Positions 43,565 through 52,948 of a stretch of 64,000 bases of DNA are shown piece by piece. The position numbers and the translations under genes were made by a program. Below the pieces are notes generated by a model. It was not told where the DNA came from. It was given only the letters and a program-made list of their open reading frames with translations, and made no database searches. Numbering within the stretch: position 1 is the stretch's first letter; each line of letters starts with the position of its first letter. The DNA comes from Roseicyclus sediminis (GTDB lineage: Bacteria > Pseudomonadota > Alphaproteobacteria > Rhodobacterales > Rhodobacteraceae): positions 124,001 to 188,000 of the forward strand of contig NZ_JAOPHT010000002.1 in the NCBI RefSeq assembly GCF_025515305.1. The letters run 5' to 3'.

Positions 43565-45442
43565 ATGCCAGCCGATACGACCGCGACAGCAGGGACCAAT
43601 GCCCCGCCCTCTCCCGCTCCCGAGACGGCCGCCGATGCCGTCGAGGCGGCCGAGCGTCGTTCGGGCCTGCGGACGATCCGCAAGGTCGCGCCCTATCTTT
43701 GGCCCGACGATCAGCCATGGGTGAAACAGCGCGTGGTCCTCGCGCTGATATTCCTCGCGATCGCCAAGGCGGTGACGATCGGCACGCCTTTCCTCTACAA
43801 GGCCGCGGTCGATGCGCTGGCGGGGGAAACCACGGGCTCGCCCGCCTGGCTTCTGGGCATGGGCGCGGTCGGGATCACGGTGGCCTACGGCGTTGCGCGC
43901 GCGGCCAGCGTCGGGTTCAACCAGCTCCGCGATGCGGTCTTCGCGCGGGTGGCGCAGCGGGCGCTGCGGCAACTCGCGCTCGAGACCTTCCGGCATATCC
44001 ACGCTCTCAGCCTGCGCTACCACATCACGCGCAAGACGGGCGGGCTGTCCCGCATCATCGAGCGCGGCGTGAAGGGGGTGGAGTTCCTCCTGCGGTTCCT
44101 GCTCTTCTCCGTCGGTCCGCTGATCCTGGAACTGGCGCTGACGGGGATCGTCCTGGCATGGGCCTTCGATCTCAGCTACCTGCTCGTCCTCGTGATCACC
44201 ATCGCGCTCTATATCTGGTTCACCTTCGCGGTGACGGAGTGGCGGGTGAAGATCCGCCGCGAGATGAACGCGCAGGACACCGACGCCAACCAGAAGGCCG
44301 TCGACAGCCTCCTCAACTTCGAGACGGTCAAGTATTTCGGGGCCGAGTCCCGCGAGGCAGACCGCTATGACCGCGCCATGGAAGGCTACGAGGCCGCCGC
44401 GATCAAGACCGGCGTGTCTCTGGCCGCGCTGAACTTCGGCCAGTCGCTGATCATCACGACTGGGCTGGTCATCGTCATGGTCATGGCCGCGATCGGCGTG
44501 AACGCGGGCGAGTTGACGGTGGGCGACTTCGTCATGGTCAACGCCTTCATGATCCAGATCACCATGCCGCTGAACTTCCTCGGCACGGTCTACCGGGAGA
44601 TCCGGCAGGCGCTGGTGGACATGGGCGAAATGTTCGACCTGCTCGAACAGCCGCAGGAGGTCGCCGACCGGCCCGGCGCGCCCGCGCTGGAGGTCACCGG
44701 CGGCGAGGTGGTGTTCGAGGACGTCCGCTTCGCCTATGACGCCGCGCGTCCCATCCTCAAGGGCGTTTCGTTCCGCGTCGCGCCCGGCGAGACGCTGGCG
44801 CTGGTGGGGCCATCGGGCTCGGGCAAATCGACCATCGGACGGCTGCTGTTCCGCTTCTATGACGTCACGGGCGGGGCGATCCGCATCGACGGGCAGGACC
44901 TCCGGGAGATCACGCAAGAAAGCCTGCACGCGCAGATCGGCGTGGTGCCGCAGGATACCGTGCTCTTCAACGACACGATCCGCTACAACATCGCCTATGG
45001 CCGCCCCGAGGCCGGCGAGGCCGAGGTCGAGGCCGCCGCGCGGGCGGCGAAGATCCACGATTTCATCCTCGGCCTGCCGGACGGCTATGACACGACGGTG
45101 GGCGAGCGCGGGCTCAAGCTTTCGGGCGGCGAGAAGCAGCGCGTGGGCATCGCGCGCACGCTCCTGAAGGACCCGCCGATCCTGCTTCTGGACGAGGCGA
45201 CGAGCGCCCTCGACACCGAAACGGAACGCTCGATCCAGTCGGAGCTGAAGATGATGGGGCAGGGCCGTTCGGTCATAACCATCGCGCACCGGCTTTCGAC
45301 CATCGTGGACAGCGACCGCATTCTCGTGCTGGAGGCGGGCGAGGTCGTGGAGAGCGGAACCCACGACGAACTTCTGGCGCGCGGCGGGCGCTATGCCTCG
45401 CTCTGGGCGCGGCAGAGCGCGGGCGAGGACCTGGACCGGTAG
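43565..45442 (+). CDS. ABC transporter, Atm1/heavy-metal exporter type
   Basis: A 625-residue half-transporter with a six-helix membrane domain followed by an ATPase: Walker A GPSGSGKST, Q-loop VPQDTVLFND, signature LSGGEKQR, Walker B ILLLDEATSALD and H-loop AHRLST. Membrane-domain features ALRQLALETFRHIHALSLRYH and NFETVKYFGAE match the Atm1 group, which exports glutathione-linked sulfur or metal complexes. ATG 43565 follows GAGGG; GTG 43538 would add nine residues. Confidence 0.9.
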   Translation: MPADTTATAGTNAPPSPAPETAADAVEAAERRSGLRTIRKVAPYLWPDDQPWVKQRVVLALIFLAIAKAVTIGTPFLYKAAVDALAGETTGSPAWLLGMGAVGITVAYGVARAASVGFNQLRDAVFARVAQRALRQLALETFRHIHALSLRYHITRKTGGLSRIIERGVKGVEFLLRFLLFSVGPLILELALTGIVLAWAFDLSYLLVLVITIALYIWFTFAVTEWRVKIRREMNAQDTDANQKAVDSLLNFETVKYFGAESREADRYDRAMEGYEAAAIKTGVSLAALNFGQSLIITTGLVIVMVMAAIGVNAGELTVGDFVMVNAFMIQITMPLNFLGTVYREIRQALVDMGEMFDLLEQPQEVADRPGAPALEVTGGEVVFEDVRFAYDAARPILKGVSFRVAPGETLALVGPSGSGKSTIGRLLFRFYDVTGGAIRIDGQDLREITQESLHAQIGVVPQDTVLFNDTIRYNIAYGRPEAGEAEVEAAARAAKIHDFILGLPDGYDTTVGERGLKLSGGEKQRVGIARTLLKDPPILLLDEATSALDTETERSIQSELKMMGQGRSVITIAHRLSTIVDSDRILVLEAGEVVESGTHDELLARGGRYASLWARQSAGEDLDR

Positions 45443-45460
45443 CGGCGCCCTTGCCGCCGG

Positions 45461-46153
45461 TCAGCCGACGAGTTTCTTCTGCACCGCGAAGGGGCTGAGG
45501 CCGAGCCAGCTCTGCATCCTTGCGGCGATCTCGCGGGAGCCGTTGAACTCGAACTTGTCGCGCTCGGCCTCCACGTCGGTCACACCCATCCAGATCGCCG
45601 TCATAGTCCCGAGGTCGGTGGTGACGTAGAGATCCACCTCGAAACCCGGATCGGCCCAGCACAGGTCGACCTCTCCGTCGGGCTCCACCACCACCCACCA
45701 GTCGCGTTTCGTCGACGGGAGGTCGTGGTACAGGAACTGTATCACCGTGCGCCGTTTCGGAAGCGGATCGGGGTTGAGGTTGCGCCGCATGTCCCACATC
45801 AGGAGGGACGGGTCGAGGTTCTTCAGCGACAGCGAGGACTCGATCCACTTCTGCCCCCACATGCCCATCGCCATGATGACCTCGCGCAGGTCCTGGCCGG
45901 CCGGTGTCAGGTGGTACTCCAACACGCCGCGTTCGGAGGCCACCGGTTTTCTTTCCACGATTCCCGCCTGTTCGAGGTCCTTCAGGCGCTGCGACAGCAG
46001 CGTGGGCGACATCTTCGGCACCCCGCGCCGGAGGTCGTTGAACCGCGTGGAACCGGCGACGAACTCTCGCAGAAGCACCATGGTCCAACGTGTGCAAAGC
46101 ACCTCGGCGGCCATGGCGAGCGGACAGAACTGCTTGTAACCGTGGTTTGTCAT
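45461..46153 (-). CDS. HxlR-family regulator with C-terminal extension
   Basis: A 230-residue protein. The first 100 or so residues are an HxlR winged helix (CPLAMAAEVLCTRWTMVLLREF, VPKMSPTLLSQRLKDLE, VLEYHLTPAGQDL). The rest (SCP2-like: WWVVVEPDGEVDLCW, MTAIWMGV) is an extra domain that most 110-residue HxlR proteins lack and may bind a lipid-like ligand. GGAGG precedes ATG 46153. Divergent from the DUF1330 gene, with palindromes between. Confidence 0.82.
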   Translation of the reverse strand: MTNHGYKQFCPLAMAAEVLCTRWTMVLLREFVAGSTRFNDLRRGVPKMSPTLLSQRLKDLEQAGIVERKPVASERGVLEYHLTPAGQDLREVIMAMGMWGQKWIESSLSLKNLDPSLLMWDMRRNLNPDPLPKRRTVIQFLYHDLPSTKRDWWVVVEPDGEVDLCWADPGFEVDLYVTTDLGTMTAIWMGVTDVEAERDKFEFNGSREIAARMQSWLGLSPFAVQKKLVG

Positions 46154-46181
46154 GGTCCCACCTCCCATGGGTGGCGCCAGT

Positions 46182-46207
46182 CTAGCGGGGCGTCACCTTG
46201 CCGCTAG
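46182..46207. promoter_or_regulatory. Inverted repeat near the HxlR start
   Basis: CTAGCGG (46182-46188) is perfectly mirrored by CCGCTAG (46201-46207), with a 12-base spacer. It lies 29 bases upstream of the HxlR ATG and is a good candidate for autoregulation. Confidence 0.45.
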
Positions 46208-46227
46208 TCCAGAAACTGTACCGGCCG

Positions 46228-46247
46228 CTCCAGTCCCGTGACTGGAG
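46228..46247. promoter_or_regulatory. Inverted repeat upstream of the DUF1330 gene
   Basis: CTCCAGTC and GACTGGAG form perfect eight-base arms separated by CCGT. It lies 73 bases before the DUF1330 ATG and could be an HxlR operator or a small RNA hairpin. Confidence 0.45.
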
Positions 46248-46320
46248 GCGCGGTGCCATCCCCGGGCAAGGTCGGTCCCGACGGCGCGGCCAATCCGGTC
46301 GGCCGGACAAGGAGGATGCC

Positions 46321-46647
46321 ATGAGCGTTTATCTTATCGCGGATATCGAGATCACCGATGACGGCTGGGTGCCGGGCTATGCGAGCGAGGCCCACAAGAT
46401 CGTCGAGCGGCATGGTGGCCGCTACCTGTCGCGCAGCGGCAACATCGCGACGCTGGAAGGCAAGGGCCCGGACAGCACGCTGATCGCCATCATCGAATTC
46501 CCCACGCGCGCGGCGCTCGACGGTTTCGTTGCCGATCCCGACTATGCGCCCCATGCCAGGGCACGTCAGGCCGGGGCGATCTCGGTCTTCCGGGTCATAG
46601 ACGACACGGATCTGGCGGGGACGATTTCCTACCTGAAGGCGGGCTGA
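46321..46647 (+). CDS. DUF1330 family protein
   Basis: A 108-residue dimeric alpha-beta barrel protein of the DUF1330 family (MSVYLIADIEITDDGWVP, IIEFPTRAALDGFVADPDY). Function is unknown; members are often next to stress- or quinone-sensing regulators. AGGAGG precedes ATG 46321. Divergent from the HxlR gene, so it may be its target. Confidence 0.8.
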   Translation: MSVYLIADIEITDDGWVPGYASEAHKIVERHGGRYLSRSGNIATLEGKGPDSTLIAIIEFPTRAALDGFVADPDYAPHARARQAGAISVFRVIDDTDLAGTISYLKAG

Positions 46648-46705
46648 TCCCCGGGGCGGGCGGCGGGCTCCGTCCCCGGCGCCCGTCACCGTCGCTCTGG
46701 CCTGC

Positions 46706-49700
46706 CTACTCGGCCGCCCTCAGGGGCGGCTTGGGGCTGTCCTGCTCGGGGGCCTCGTCCGGCGCTTGCCCGGGCTCGTCGGTTCCGGCCGTATCCGCTT
46801 CCGGGGCAGGCACGGCCGTCCCCGTCTCCGCCGCATCCGGGTCGGCGTCCGCTTGGTCCGCAGGCGCGGGGTCCACTGGCGCGGGGTCCGCCGGTCGGGG
46901 ATCCTCGTCCCAGAAGATCACCGGGTCGCGGGTCTGGCGCGCGGCGCGGGCCAGCGCCCAGTCCTGCGCCGTCTGGCTCGCCCGGGTTGTCCCCATGCGC
47001 GCGAGGCCGCGGCCGATCCAGCCGACGATGGTTGCCGACCACACCCGAAGCGCCAGAAGCGACGGCGTGAAGACCAGCGTCAGAACGGTTGCGATCCCGA
47101 GGCCGAAGACGACCGCAGTCGCCAGCTGCTTCCACCAAAGTGCCGTGGGGCTGTCGATGGTGTAGCCGCCATTGGCGAAGTCGAGCGAGATGCCGAACAT
47201 CATGGGCGCGAGGCCCGCCATCGTCGTGATCGTCGTCAGGAGAACGGGCCGGATCCGCGCCTCGGCGGTCCGCGTGATCGCCTCCAGCCGCGGCATGTAG
47301 CGGGCGTATTCCTGGTAGGTGTCGATCAGGACGATGTTGTTGTTCACCACGATCCCGGCCAGCGCGACGATCCCCGTCCCGGTCATGATGATCGAGAAGG
47401 TCTGATCCATCACCAGCATGCCGATGAGGACACCGGTGGTGGACAGAACCACGGCCAGAAGTACGAGAACCGCGTTGTAGATCGAGTTGAACTGCGCCAG
47501 CAGGATGATGAACATCAGCCCCAGCGCCGCCGCGAAGGCCTGGCTGAGGAAGGCCTGGCTCTCGGCCTGGTCGGCCTGGTCGCCGGACCATTCCCAGTTG
47601 ACGCCCGCCGGGAAGGGCGAGGTCGTTTCGATCCACTCGGTGATGGCCTCGATCCGCTCGTTCGGCGTGACCGCGACCAGCGCCAGGTCGCCGGAGGTCA
47701 GACCGGCCTCGACGGCCGCGGCATCGGTTCCGCCATAGAGCGTGTAGACCTGCCAGCCGGTTTCACCCACGGTGAAGTCCGCCTCGCCGGTCACCGTCGG
47801 CTCGGCGGTATCGAGCAGCATGGCCACCGCTTCGCCCTCGGCGTCATTCACGCGGAACAGGCCCGCGCGGGTGTTGGCCTTCACCTCGAAGATGCGGCGC
47901 TGGTCGACGCGGTTGATCTCGGCCAGTTGCGGCTGCGCACTGTAGCTGACGAAGTTCGACAGCGGCACGAGCCCGTCGCGGGTGCGCACGCGCAAGGTGT
48001 CGAGTGTCGAGAGAACGCGCGCTTCCTCGGGAAAGCGGACGCGGATCTCGATTTCCTCGTCGGAAGTCGGAACGCGCATCGTGTCGAGCAGGATCCCGCG
48101 CGTGACAAGTTGCACCATCGCGCCCACGGTAGCCACGTCCGCGCCGAAGCGCCCCGCGGCCTCGACGTCGACGTCGATCTGCCAGTCGATACCCGGCAGG
48201 GGCAGCGTGTCCTCGACGAGGATCAGGCCGTCCAAGTCGTCGAAGTAGGCCCTGGCGGTGTCGGTGGCCGTGCGAAGCGCCTCCCAGTCATCGCTGGACA
48301 GTCTGAGGCTGACGGGTTTCGCGTCGCCCGGACCCTGCGATTGTTCGAAGATCTCGGTCTCGATTCCGGGCAGCGTGTCGAGGCGGGCCTGCAACGCGTC
48401 GAGGATCGAGTTGCCGTCGGGCCGCTCGCCCCACGGCGCGAGATCGACCTGGATCTGGCCGATCGTGTCGCCCGGCGCGCTGACGCCGCCGGTGTTGTTG
48501 TTGAGGCCGCCGTCGCCGGCGAAGGCGAAGATGTCCCGGATACCCTCCTGCTGGAGGACGATGGCCTCGGCCTGCCGCACCAGTGCGTCCTGCTCCTCGA
48601 TGGAGAGGTTGCCGCGCGCACGGACGTAGACGATGGCCTGTTCCGGCTCGGTCTCGACGAAGAATTCCACGCCGTTGTTGTTGGCGCCGAAATAGCTGAA
48701 GACCGTGACCACGAAGACAGCGACGGCGGCGATCGTGACGAGCGGCATCACCGGGTTGCCGACGATGGCGTGGATGAACCAGCCGAAGACGGTCCGCCGA
48801 TAGCCCGCGCGGATCGTGCGCTGGCGCCGGGCGAACTGCAGCGTTCCCATCACCACCGACATCGCCGCGGCGCAGACCACGAACAGAAGCGCGCCGGGCA
48901 GCATCGCCAGCATCGGCGCCGTGCCCGCGGGCGGCGCGGGGAAGAGGGCGCCTGGATTGATCGTCTGCATCGCGGCCATGAACATCAGCCATGCCAGACC
49001 GGCGGCAAGGACGATCCGCGCGATGGTCCACGGCACCACCGCGCTCAGCATGGCCGCCGCGCGATCCACCTGCCGGGTGAAGCGCGCCGCCACGCCGCCG
49101 AGAACCGGCAGGTAGATGAGTGCAACGATCAGCGAGGCGGAGAGCACGAAGATGAGCGTGACCGGCAGCATCCCCATGAACTCGCCCGCGACACCGGGCC
49201 AGAACAGCATTGGCAGGAACGCGCAGAGCGTCGTTGCGGTCGAAGAGACGACGGGCCAGAACATCCGCTTGGCGGCGTCGGTGTAGGCCTGCATCGGCCG
49301 CGCGCCCTCGCTCAGGCGCTTGTCGGCGTATTCCACGACGACGATGGCCCCGTCGACGAGCATCCCCACCGCGAGGATGAGGCCGAACATCACGATGTTC
49401 GAGATCGCGACGCCCATGATGCCGAGGAGGATGAAGCACAGAAGGAACGACGTCGGGATCGCGAAGCCCACGAGCATCGCCGAGCGCGTTCCGAGCGAGG
49501 CGAGCACCACGATCATGACGAGCGCGATGGCGGTCAGGACCGAGCTTTCGAGCTGGGTGACCATGCTGTCGACGCCGACCGACTGGTCGAGCGTGGTGTC
49601 CACCCGCACCGCTTCCTGCAACTCCGCCGGCCAGGTGGCGCGTACCTGCTCGACGGTCTCGCGGACCAGGGCGGCGGTGTCGATCACGTTGAACCCTTGC

Positions 49701-50557
49701 CGCTTCACGACCTGGAGCGCGATCGTCGGCTCGCCGTTGAAGCGCGCCGTGCCCGCGCGGTCCTGGTAGGTCAGGCGGATCTCGGCAAGCTCGCCCAGCG
49801 TCACCACCCTGTCGCCGTTCACCGTGATGGGGAGGTTGTAGACATCCTCGGCCGTGTCGAAACTCGACGGGATCTTGATCGCGATCGAGCCGCTCGCGGT
49901 CTCGACCTCGCCCGCCGCGATCAACTGGTTGTTGTTGACGACCGCGTTGATGAGGTCGGCGGCGGTGACGTCGTAGGCCTCGAGCGCGAGGGGGTCGAGG
50001 ATGACCTCGAGCATCTCGTCGCGCGTGCCGGCAAGCCCGGCCTCGAGGACCGGCGACAGGGCTTCGAGGGCCGTCTGCATCTCGTTGGCCAGCCGGATCA
50101 GCGTGCGTTCGGGCGCCGCGCCCGACAGCGCCACGACGATGATCGGGAACTCGGAGAAGTTGATTTCCGAGATCTGCCAGCTTTCGGCCCCCTCGGGGAA
50201 TTCGGCCTCGGCGCGGCCCATCGCGTCGCGGACGTCGGCGATGGTCGCCGACTTGTCCCAGCCGAACTCGAATTCGAGGAACAGTCCCGCGAACCCCTCC
50301 GAGGCGGTCGCGGTGATCGTCGTCAGGCCGTCGAGGTCCTGGAACTCCGATTCCATCGGCCGGATCAGAAGGCGCTCGCTGTCCTCGGCGGAGATGCCGG
50401 GGAAGGGGACCGAGACGAAAAGGCCCGGGATGTCGATGTCCGGCTCGCCTTCCTTCGGCAGGCCGACATAGGCCGCGGCACCCACGGTGAGCGACAGGAT
50501 CACAAAGGCGACGACCATTCGCGCCCGGCTGGCGGCCCAGTCGATCACGCCGATCAT
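46706..50557 (-). CDS. RND efflux transporter permease (long form)
   Basis: A 1283-residue inner-membrane RND pump. The N-terminal helix (MVVAFVILSLTVGAAAYV), the proton-relay helix with VGMLVDGAIVVVEYADKR and the repeated halves fit the HAE1-type family. It is about 230 residues longer than usual, with an extra hydrophobic segment block around residues 515-600 (APMLAMLPGALLFVVCAAAM) and a Pro/Ala/Asp-rich C-terminal tail. Overlaps the adaptor gene by ATGA. No outer-membrane channel gene is adjacent. Substrate unknown. Confidence 0.9.
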   Translation of the reverse strand: MIGVIDWAASRARMVVAFVILSLTVGAAAYVGLPKEGEPDIDIPGLFVSVPFPGISAEDSERLLIRPMESEFQDLDGLTTITATASEGFAGLFLEFEFGWDKSATIADVRDAMGRAEAEFPEGAESWQISEINFSEFPIIVVALSGAAPERTLIRLANEMQTALEALSPVLEAGLAGTRDEMLEVILDPLALEAYDVTAADLINAVVNNNQLIAAGEVETASGSIAIKIPSSFDTAEDVYNLPITVNGDRVVTLGELAEIRLTYQDRAGTARFNGEPTIALQVVKRQGFNVIDTAALVRETVEQVRATWPAELQEAVRVDTTLDQSVGVDSMVTQLESSVLTAIALVMIVVLASLGTRSAMLVGFAIPTSFLLCFILLGIMGVAISNIVMFGLILAVGMLVDGAIVVVEYADKRLSEGARPMQAYTDAAKRMFWPVVSSTATTLCAFLPMLFWPGVAGEFMGMLPVTLIFVLSASLIVALIYLPVLGGVAARFTRQVDRAAAMLSAVVPWTIARIVLAAGLAWLMFMAAMQTINPGALFPAPPAGTAPMLAMLPGALLFVVCAAAMSVVMGTLQFARRQRTIRAGYRRTVFGWFIHAIVGNPVMPLVTIAAVAVFVVTVFSYFGANNNGVEFFVETEPEQAIVYVRARGNLSIEEQDALVRQAEAIVLQQEGIRDIFAFAGDGGLNNNTGGVSAPGDTIGQIQVDLAPWGERPDGNSILDALQARLDTLPGIETEIFEQSQGPGDAKPVSLRLSSDDWEALRTATDTARAYFDDLDGLILVEDTLPLPGIDWQIDVDVEAAGRFGADVATVGAMVQLVTRGILLDTMRVPTSDEEIEIRVRFPEEARVLSTLDTLRVRTRDGLVPLSNFVSYSAQPQLAEINRVDQRRIFEVKANTRAGLFRVNDAEGEAVAMLLDTAEPTVTGEADFTVGETGWQVYTLYGGTDAAAVEAGLTSGDLALVAVTPNERIEAITEWIETTSPFPAGVNWEWSGDQADQAESQAFLSQAFAAALGLMFIILLAQFNSIYNAVLVLLAVVLSTTGVLIGMLVMDQTFSIIMTGTGIVALAGIVVNNNIVLIDTYQEYARYMPRLEAITRTAEARIRPVLLTTITTMAGLAPMMFGISLDFANGGYTIDSPTALWWKQLATAVVFGLGIATVLTLVFTPSLLALRVWSATIVGWIGRGLARMGTTRASQTAQDWALARAARQTRDPVIFWDEDPRPADPAPVDPAPADQADADPDAAETGTAVPAPEADTAGTDEPGQAPDEAPEQDSPKPPLRAAE

Positions 50558-51813
50558 TGCGTCAGCTCCTCGTAGGTGACCCTGACCTCGACGCCGTCGG
50601 TGACGAATTCCTGGCCCACCGTGATGACGTCGGCCACCTCGGGCAGGCCGGTCAGCCAGACACCCCGGACCGTGTCGCGCAGCATCCGCACCGGCACGAA
50701 GCGCACGACGCCCTCCTCGACGATGCGCACGCCGAGCTGCCCGTTATCGTTCAGCGTCATGGCGGAGGTTGGCAGAAGATGCGCGGGCGTCCCCTCGCTC
50801 TGGACGAGGATATCGGCGGTCTGTCCGTCGCGGATCGCCATGTCGGGGTTCGGCACGGTGATCTCGACGCGGAAGGTCCGCGTGCTCTCGTCGGCGGAGC
50901 GGCTGAGGAACGTGACCTCCCCCATGACCTCGCGGCCGGAGGCGAGCCTTGCGCCGGCCGCCGCACCAAGGGCGACGCGATCGACCTGCGCCTCGGGCAC
51001 GAAGCCCACGAGCTTGATCGGGTCGAGCTGGATGATCGTCGCGCAGAGCGCGCCGGGCTGCATCAGCGTGCCGAGTTCGGCCGTGTCGCTCTCGAGGTGG
51101 CCGGAGAACGGCGCCACGATCGTCAGGCGCGCGATCTCCTCCTGCGCGCGGGTCACTGCCGCCTCGGCCGAGCGGATGCCCGACTGTGCCTGCGCGACAC
51201 CCGCGGTCGCGGATTGGATGTTGGCGAGCGCGCCCTCGCGCGTGGCCTCGGCGCTTGCGGCCCGGGTCTCGGAGGCGAACCCGGACTCGCTCAGCCGCGA
51301 GGCGGCATTGGCATCAATTTCGGCGGCCGTCAGCTGCGCGCGCGCGCCGGCAAGCTGGGCCTCCGCCTCGGGCAGGCGGGCGCGCGCGGTGTCGAGCGCC
51401 GCTTCGGCCTCCTCCAGCGCGCTCAGGCGCGTCCCCGGATCGATCTCGCACAGGATGGTGCCCTCCTCGACGAAGGCGCCGGCGCGGATCGGGTCGGAGA
51501 TGATGCGCCCCGAGGTCTCGGAGGCGACGCTCACCTGGCGCAGCGCCTCGGTCCGGCCGCGGAGCAGGACGGCGTTCTCGGCGATCTGGGCCTCGGAGCG
51601 GCGCGCGGTGACGTGCACGCGCGTATCGCTGTCCGGAATGGTTTCGGCCACCTGTTCGGTATCGGGCGCGACGGCCGCCGCGCCGTCCGTGTCCGCCTCG
51701 GACGTCTCGGAACCGAAGCCGCCGGCAAACCGCACAAGGGTGTCGCGATCAAGGATAACGAAGTACAGGGCGACGCATACAAGCGCCGCGATGATCAGCG
51801 GAAAGGGTTTCAT
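50554..51813 (-). CDS. RND periplasmic adaptor (membrane fusion protein)
   Basis: A 419-residue adaptor with an N-terminal membrane anchor (LIIAALVCVALYFVIL), a lipoyl-like half-motif (SVASETSGRIISDPIRAGAFVEEGTILCEID), a long coiled-coil hairpin (EAEAALDTARARLPEAEAQL and AATREGAL-type heptads) and a beta-barrel domain (VIIVAPFSGH-like LTIVAPFSGHLE). It is transcribed first, from a promoter flanked by palindromes, and connects the pump to an outer-membrane channel. Confidence 0.9.
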   Translation of the reverse strand: MKPFPLIIAALVCVALYFVILDRDTLVRFAGGFGSETSEADTDGAAAVAPDTEQVAETIPDSDTRVHVTARRSEAQIAENAVLLRGRTEALRQVSVASETSGRIISDPIRAGAFVEEGTILCEIDPGTRLSALEEAEAALDTARARLPEAEAQLAGARAQLTAAEIDANAASRLSESGFASETRAASAEATREGALANIQSATAGVAQAQSGIRSAEAAVTRAQEEIARLTIVAPFSGHLESDTAELGTLMQPGALCATIIQLDPIKLVGFVPEAQVDRVALGAAAGARLASGREVMGEVTFLSRSADESTRTFRVEITVPNPDMAIRDGQTADILVQSEGTPAHLLPTSAMTLNDNGQLGVRIVEEGVVRFVPVRMLRDTVRGVWLTGLPEVADVITVGQEFVTDGVEVRVTYEELTQ

Positions 51814-51881
51814 GCCTGTCTTTCTGGCGGGACGGCCGGTGCCGTACCGTCGCTACACGGTTTGACGTCCTGGGTGGTACG

Positions 51882-51899
51882 CTGAACGGACCAGTTCAG
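51882..51899. promoter_or_regulatory. Operator candidate 1 of the RND pump
   Basis: CTGAAC and GTTCAG form a perfect inverted repeat with a GGACCA spacer. It overlaps the -10 side of the RND promoter, so a bound repressor would block RNA polymerase. It shares its half-site with the second palindrome at 51928. Confidence 0.6.
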
Positions 51900-51926
51900 A
51901 TTAGTTTCTTCGTGCTGCACGTGCAA
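51898..51926 (-). promoter_or_regulatory. Sigma70-type promoter of the RND adaptor-pump operon
   Basis: On the minus strand TTGCAC (51926-51921) is followed by a 17-base spacer and TAATCT (51903-51898), a good match to the -35/-10 consensus. It is directed at the adaptor gene and is bracketed by two palindromes with the same half-site. Confidence 0.65.
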
Positions 51927-51927
51927 G

Positions 51928-51947
51928 ACTGAACCGGACGGTTCAGT
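51928..51947. promoter_or_regulatory. Operator candidate 2 of the RND pump
   Basis: ACTGAACCG and CGGTTCAGT form perfect nine-base arms with a two-base centre. This length and symmetry is typical of a TetR/AcrR dimer-pair operator. It lies directly upstream of the -35 box of the RND promoter. No TetR gene is next to the pump. Confidence 0.65.
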
Positions 51948-52062
51948 TCCGTCCGGAGAGCCGCGCGGTGCTTGCAGCCGGGGCGTCCGCCGCGCTAAGA
52001 GCGGCTCGACACGCGAGAGCGGGGCGGGGGCCGGTCGGGCCGCCCCCCATGGGAGGGCAGGC

Positions 52063-52902
52063 ATGGCCAATACAGACAGTTTCATCGACGAGGTGACCGA
52101 AGAGGTTCGCCGCGACCGTCTGTTCGCCTTCTTCCGCAAGTGGGCCTGGCTAGCCGTCCTGATCGTCGTCGTCCTGGTCGGTGGGGCGGGTTTTCTCGAA
52201 TATCGCCGCGCGCAAGCGGTGGCGACCTCCCAGGCCTTCGGTGACGCGGTGATCGCGGCGCTCGATCAGGCCGATTCCGCCGCAAGGATCTCCGCGCTCG
52301 AAGCGGTCGATCCCCCGGGCGCGGCGGGCGAGGTTCTCCTGGCCCTTCTGGCCGCCGGCGAGGCGGCAGAGGACGAGGATCGCGTGGCGGCGGCAGCGCG
52401 GCTTCGCGCGGCGGCTGAGGCGCCTGACCTGCCGGTCCGCTACCGGCATCTCGCGCTTCTCAAGGCACATCTGCTCGACCAGGGCGATCCGGCCGAGGCG
52501 CGCCTCGTTCTCGGCGTCCTGGCCGAGCCCGGCGCGCCCTATGCCGCCCTTGCCGAGGAACAGCTTGCGCTGCTCGACATTTCGGAGGGCGATCTCGAGG
52601 CCGGGATCGAGCGTCTGCGTCGGCTTGAAATCGCCGCCGAGGCCACGCCCGGGTTGCAACAGCGCGCCGGTCAGTTGATTGTGGCGCTGGAAAGCGGTGC
52701 GGCGCTGGTCGACACGGCGCCCGAACCCGTGGCCGAACCGGACGCAGGTCCGGTCGACCCGGCGGACGCACTTGGCGGTGATGGCGCGCTTCTGCCGCCG
52801 ACCGACGGGGACGCCGCCGACGGTGCGGTGGAGGACGGGACCGCGGCCGAAGCCGGCACCGGCGACGGCGAAGAGGGGGCGGAGGCGCCCGCGGATCAAT
52901 GA
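52063..52902 (+). CDS. YfgM-like membrane-anchored TPR protein
   Basis: A 279-residue protein with a conserved N-terminus (FIDEVTEEVRRDRLFAFFRKWAW), one transmembrane helix (LAVLIVVVLVGGAGFL) and a periplasmic TPR-like helical domain (ALLKAHLLDQGDPAEARLVLG), ending in an acidic, low-complexity tail. YfgM works with the SecYEG-associated chaperone PpiD in some bacteria. It stands directly upstream of bamB, as in many proteobacteria. Confidence 0.82.
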   Translation: MANTDSFIDEVTEEVRRDRLFAFFRKWAWLAVLIVVVLVGGAGFLEYRRAQAVATSQAFGDAVIAALDQADSAARISALEAVDPPGAAGEVLLALLAAGEAAEDEDRVAAAARLRAAAEAPDLPVRYRHLALLKAHLLDQGDPAEARLVLGVLAEPGAPYAALAEEQLALLDISEGDLEAGIERLRRLEIAAEATPGLQQRAGQLIVALESGAALVDTAPEPVAEPDAGPVDPADALGGDGALLPPTDGDAADGAVEDGTAAEAGTGDGEEGAEAPADQ

Positions 52903-52948
52903 CCGGACGGAATTTCCGGACGGAGACGGTAAGGGAAGGGCGCACGCG

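Noticed and set aside
46766-50575. 1269-codon plus-strand frame opposite the RND pump
   Set aside because: Its product is low-complexity Arg/His/Asp-rich with no domain, typical of the shadow frame of a GC-rich gene; the minus frame has all RND motifs.
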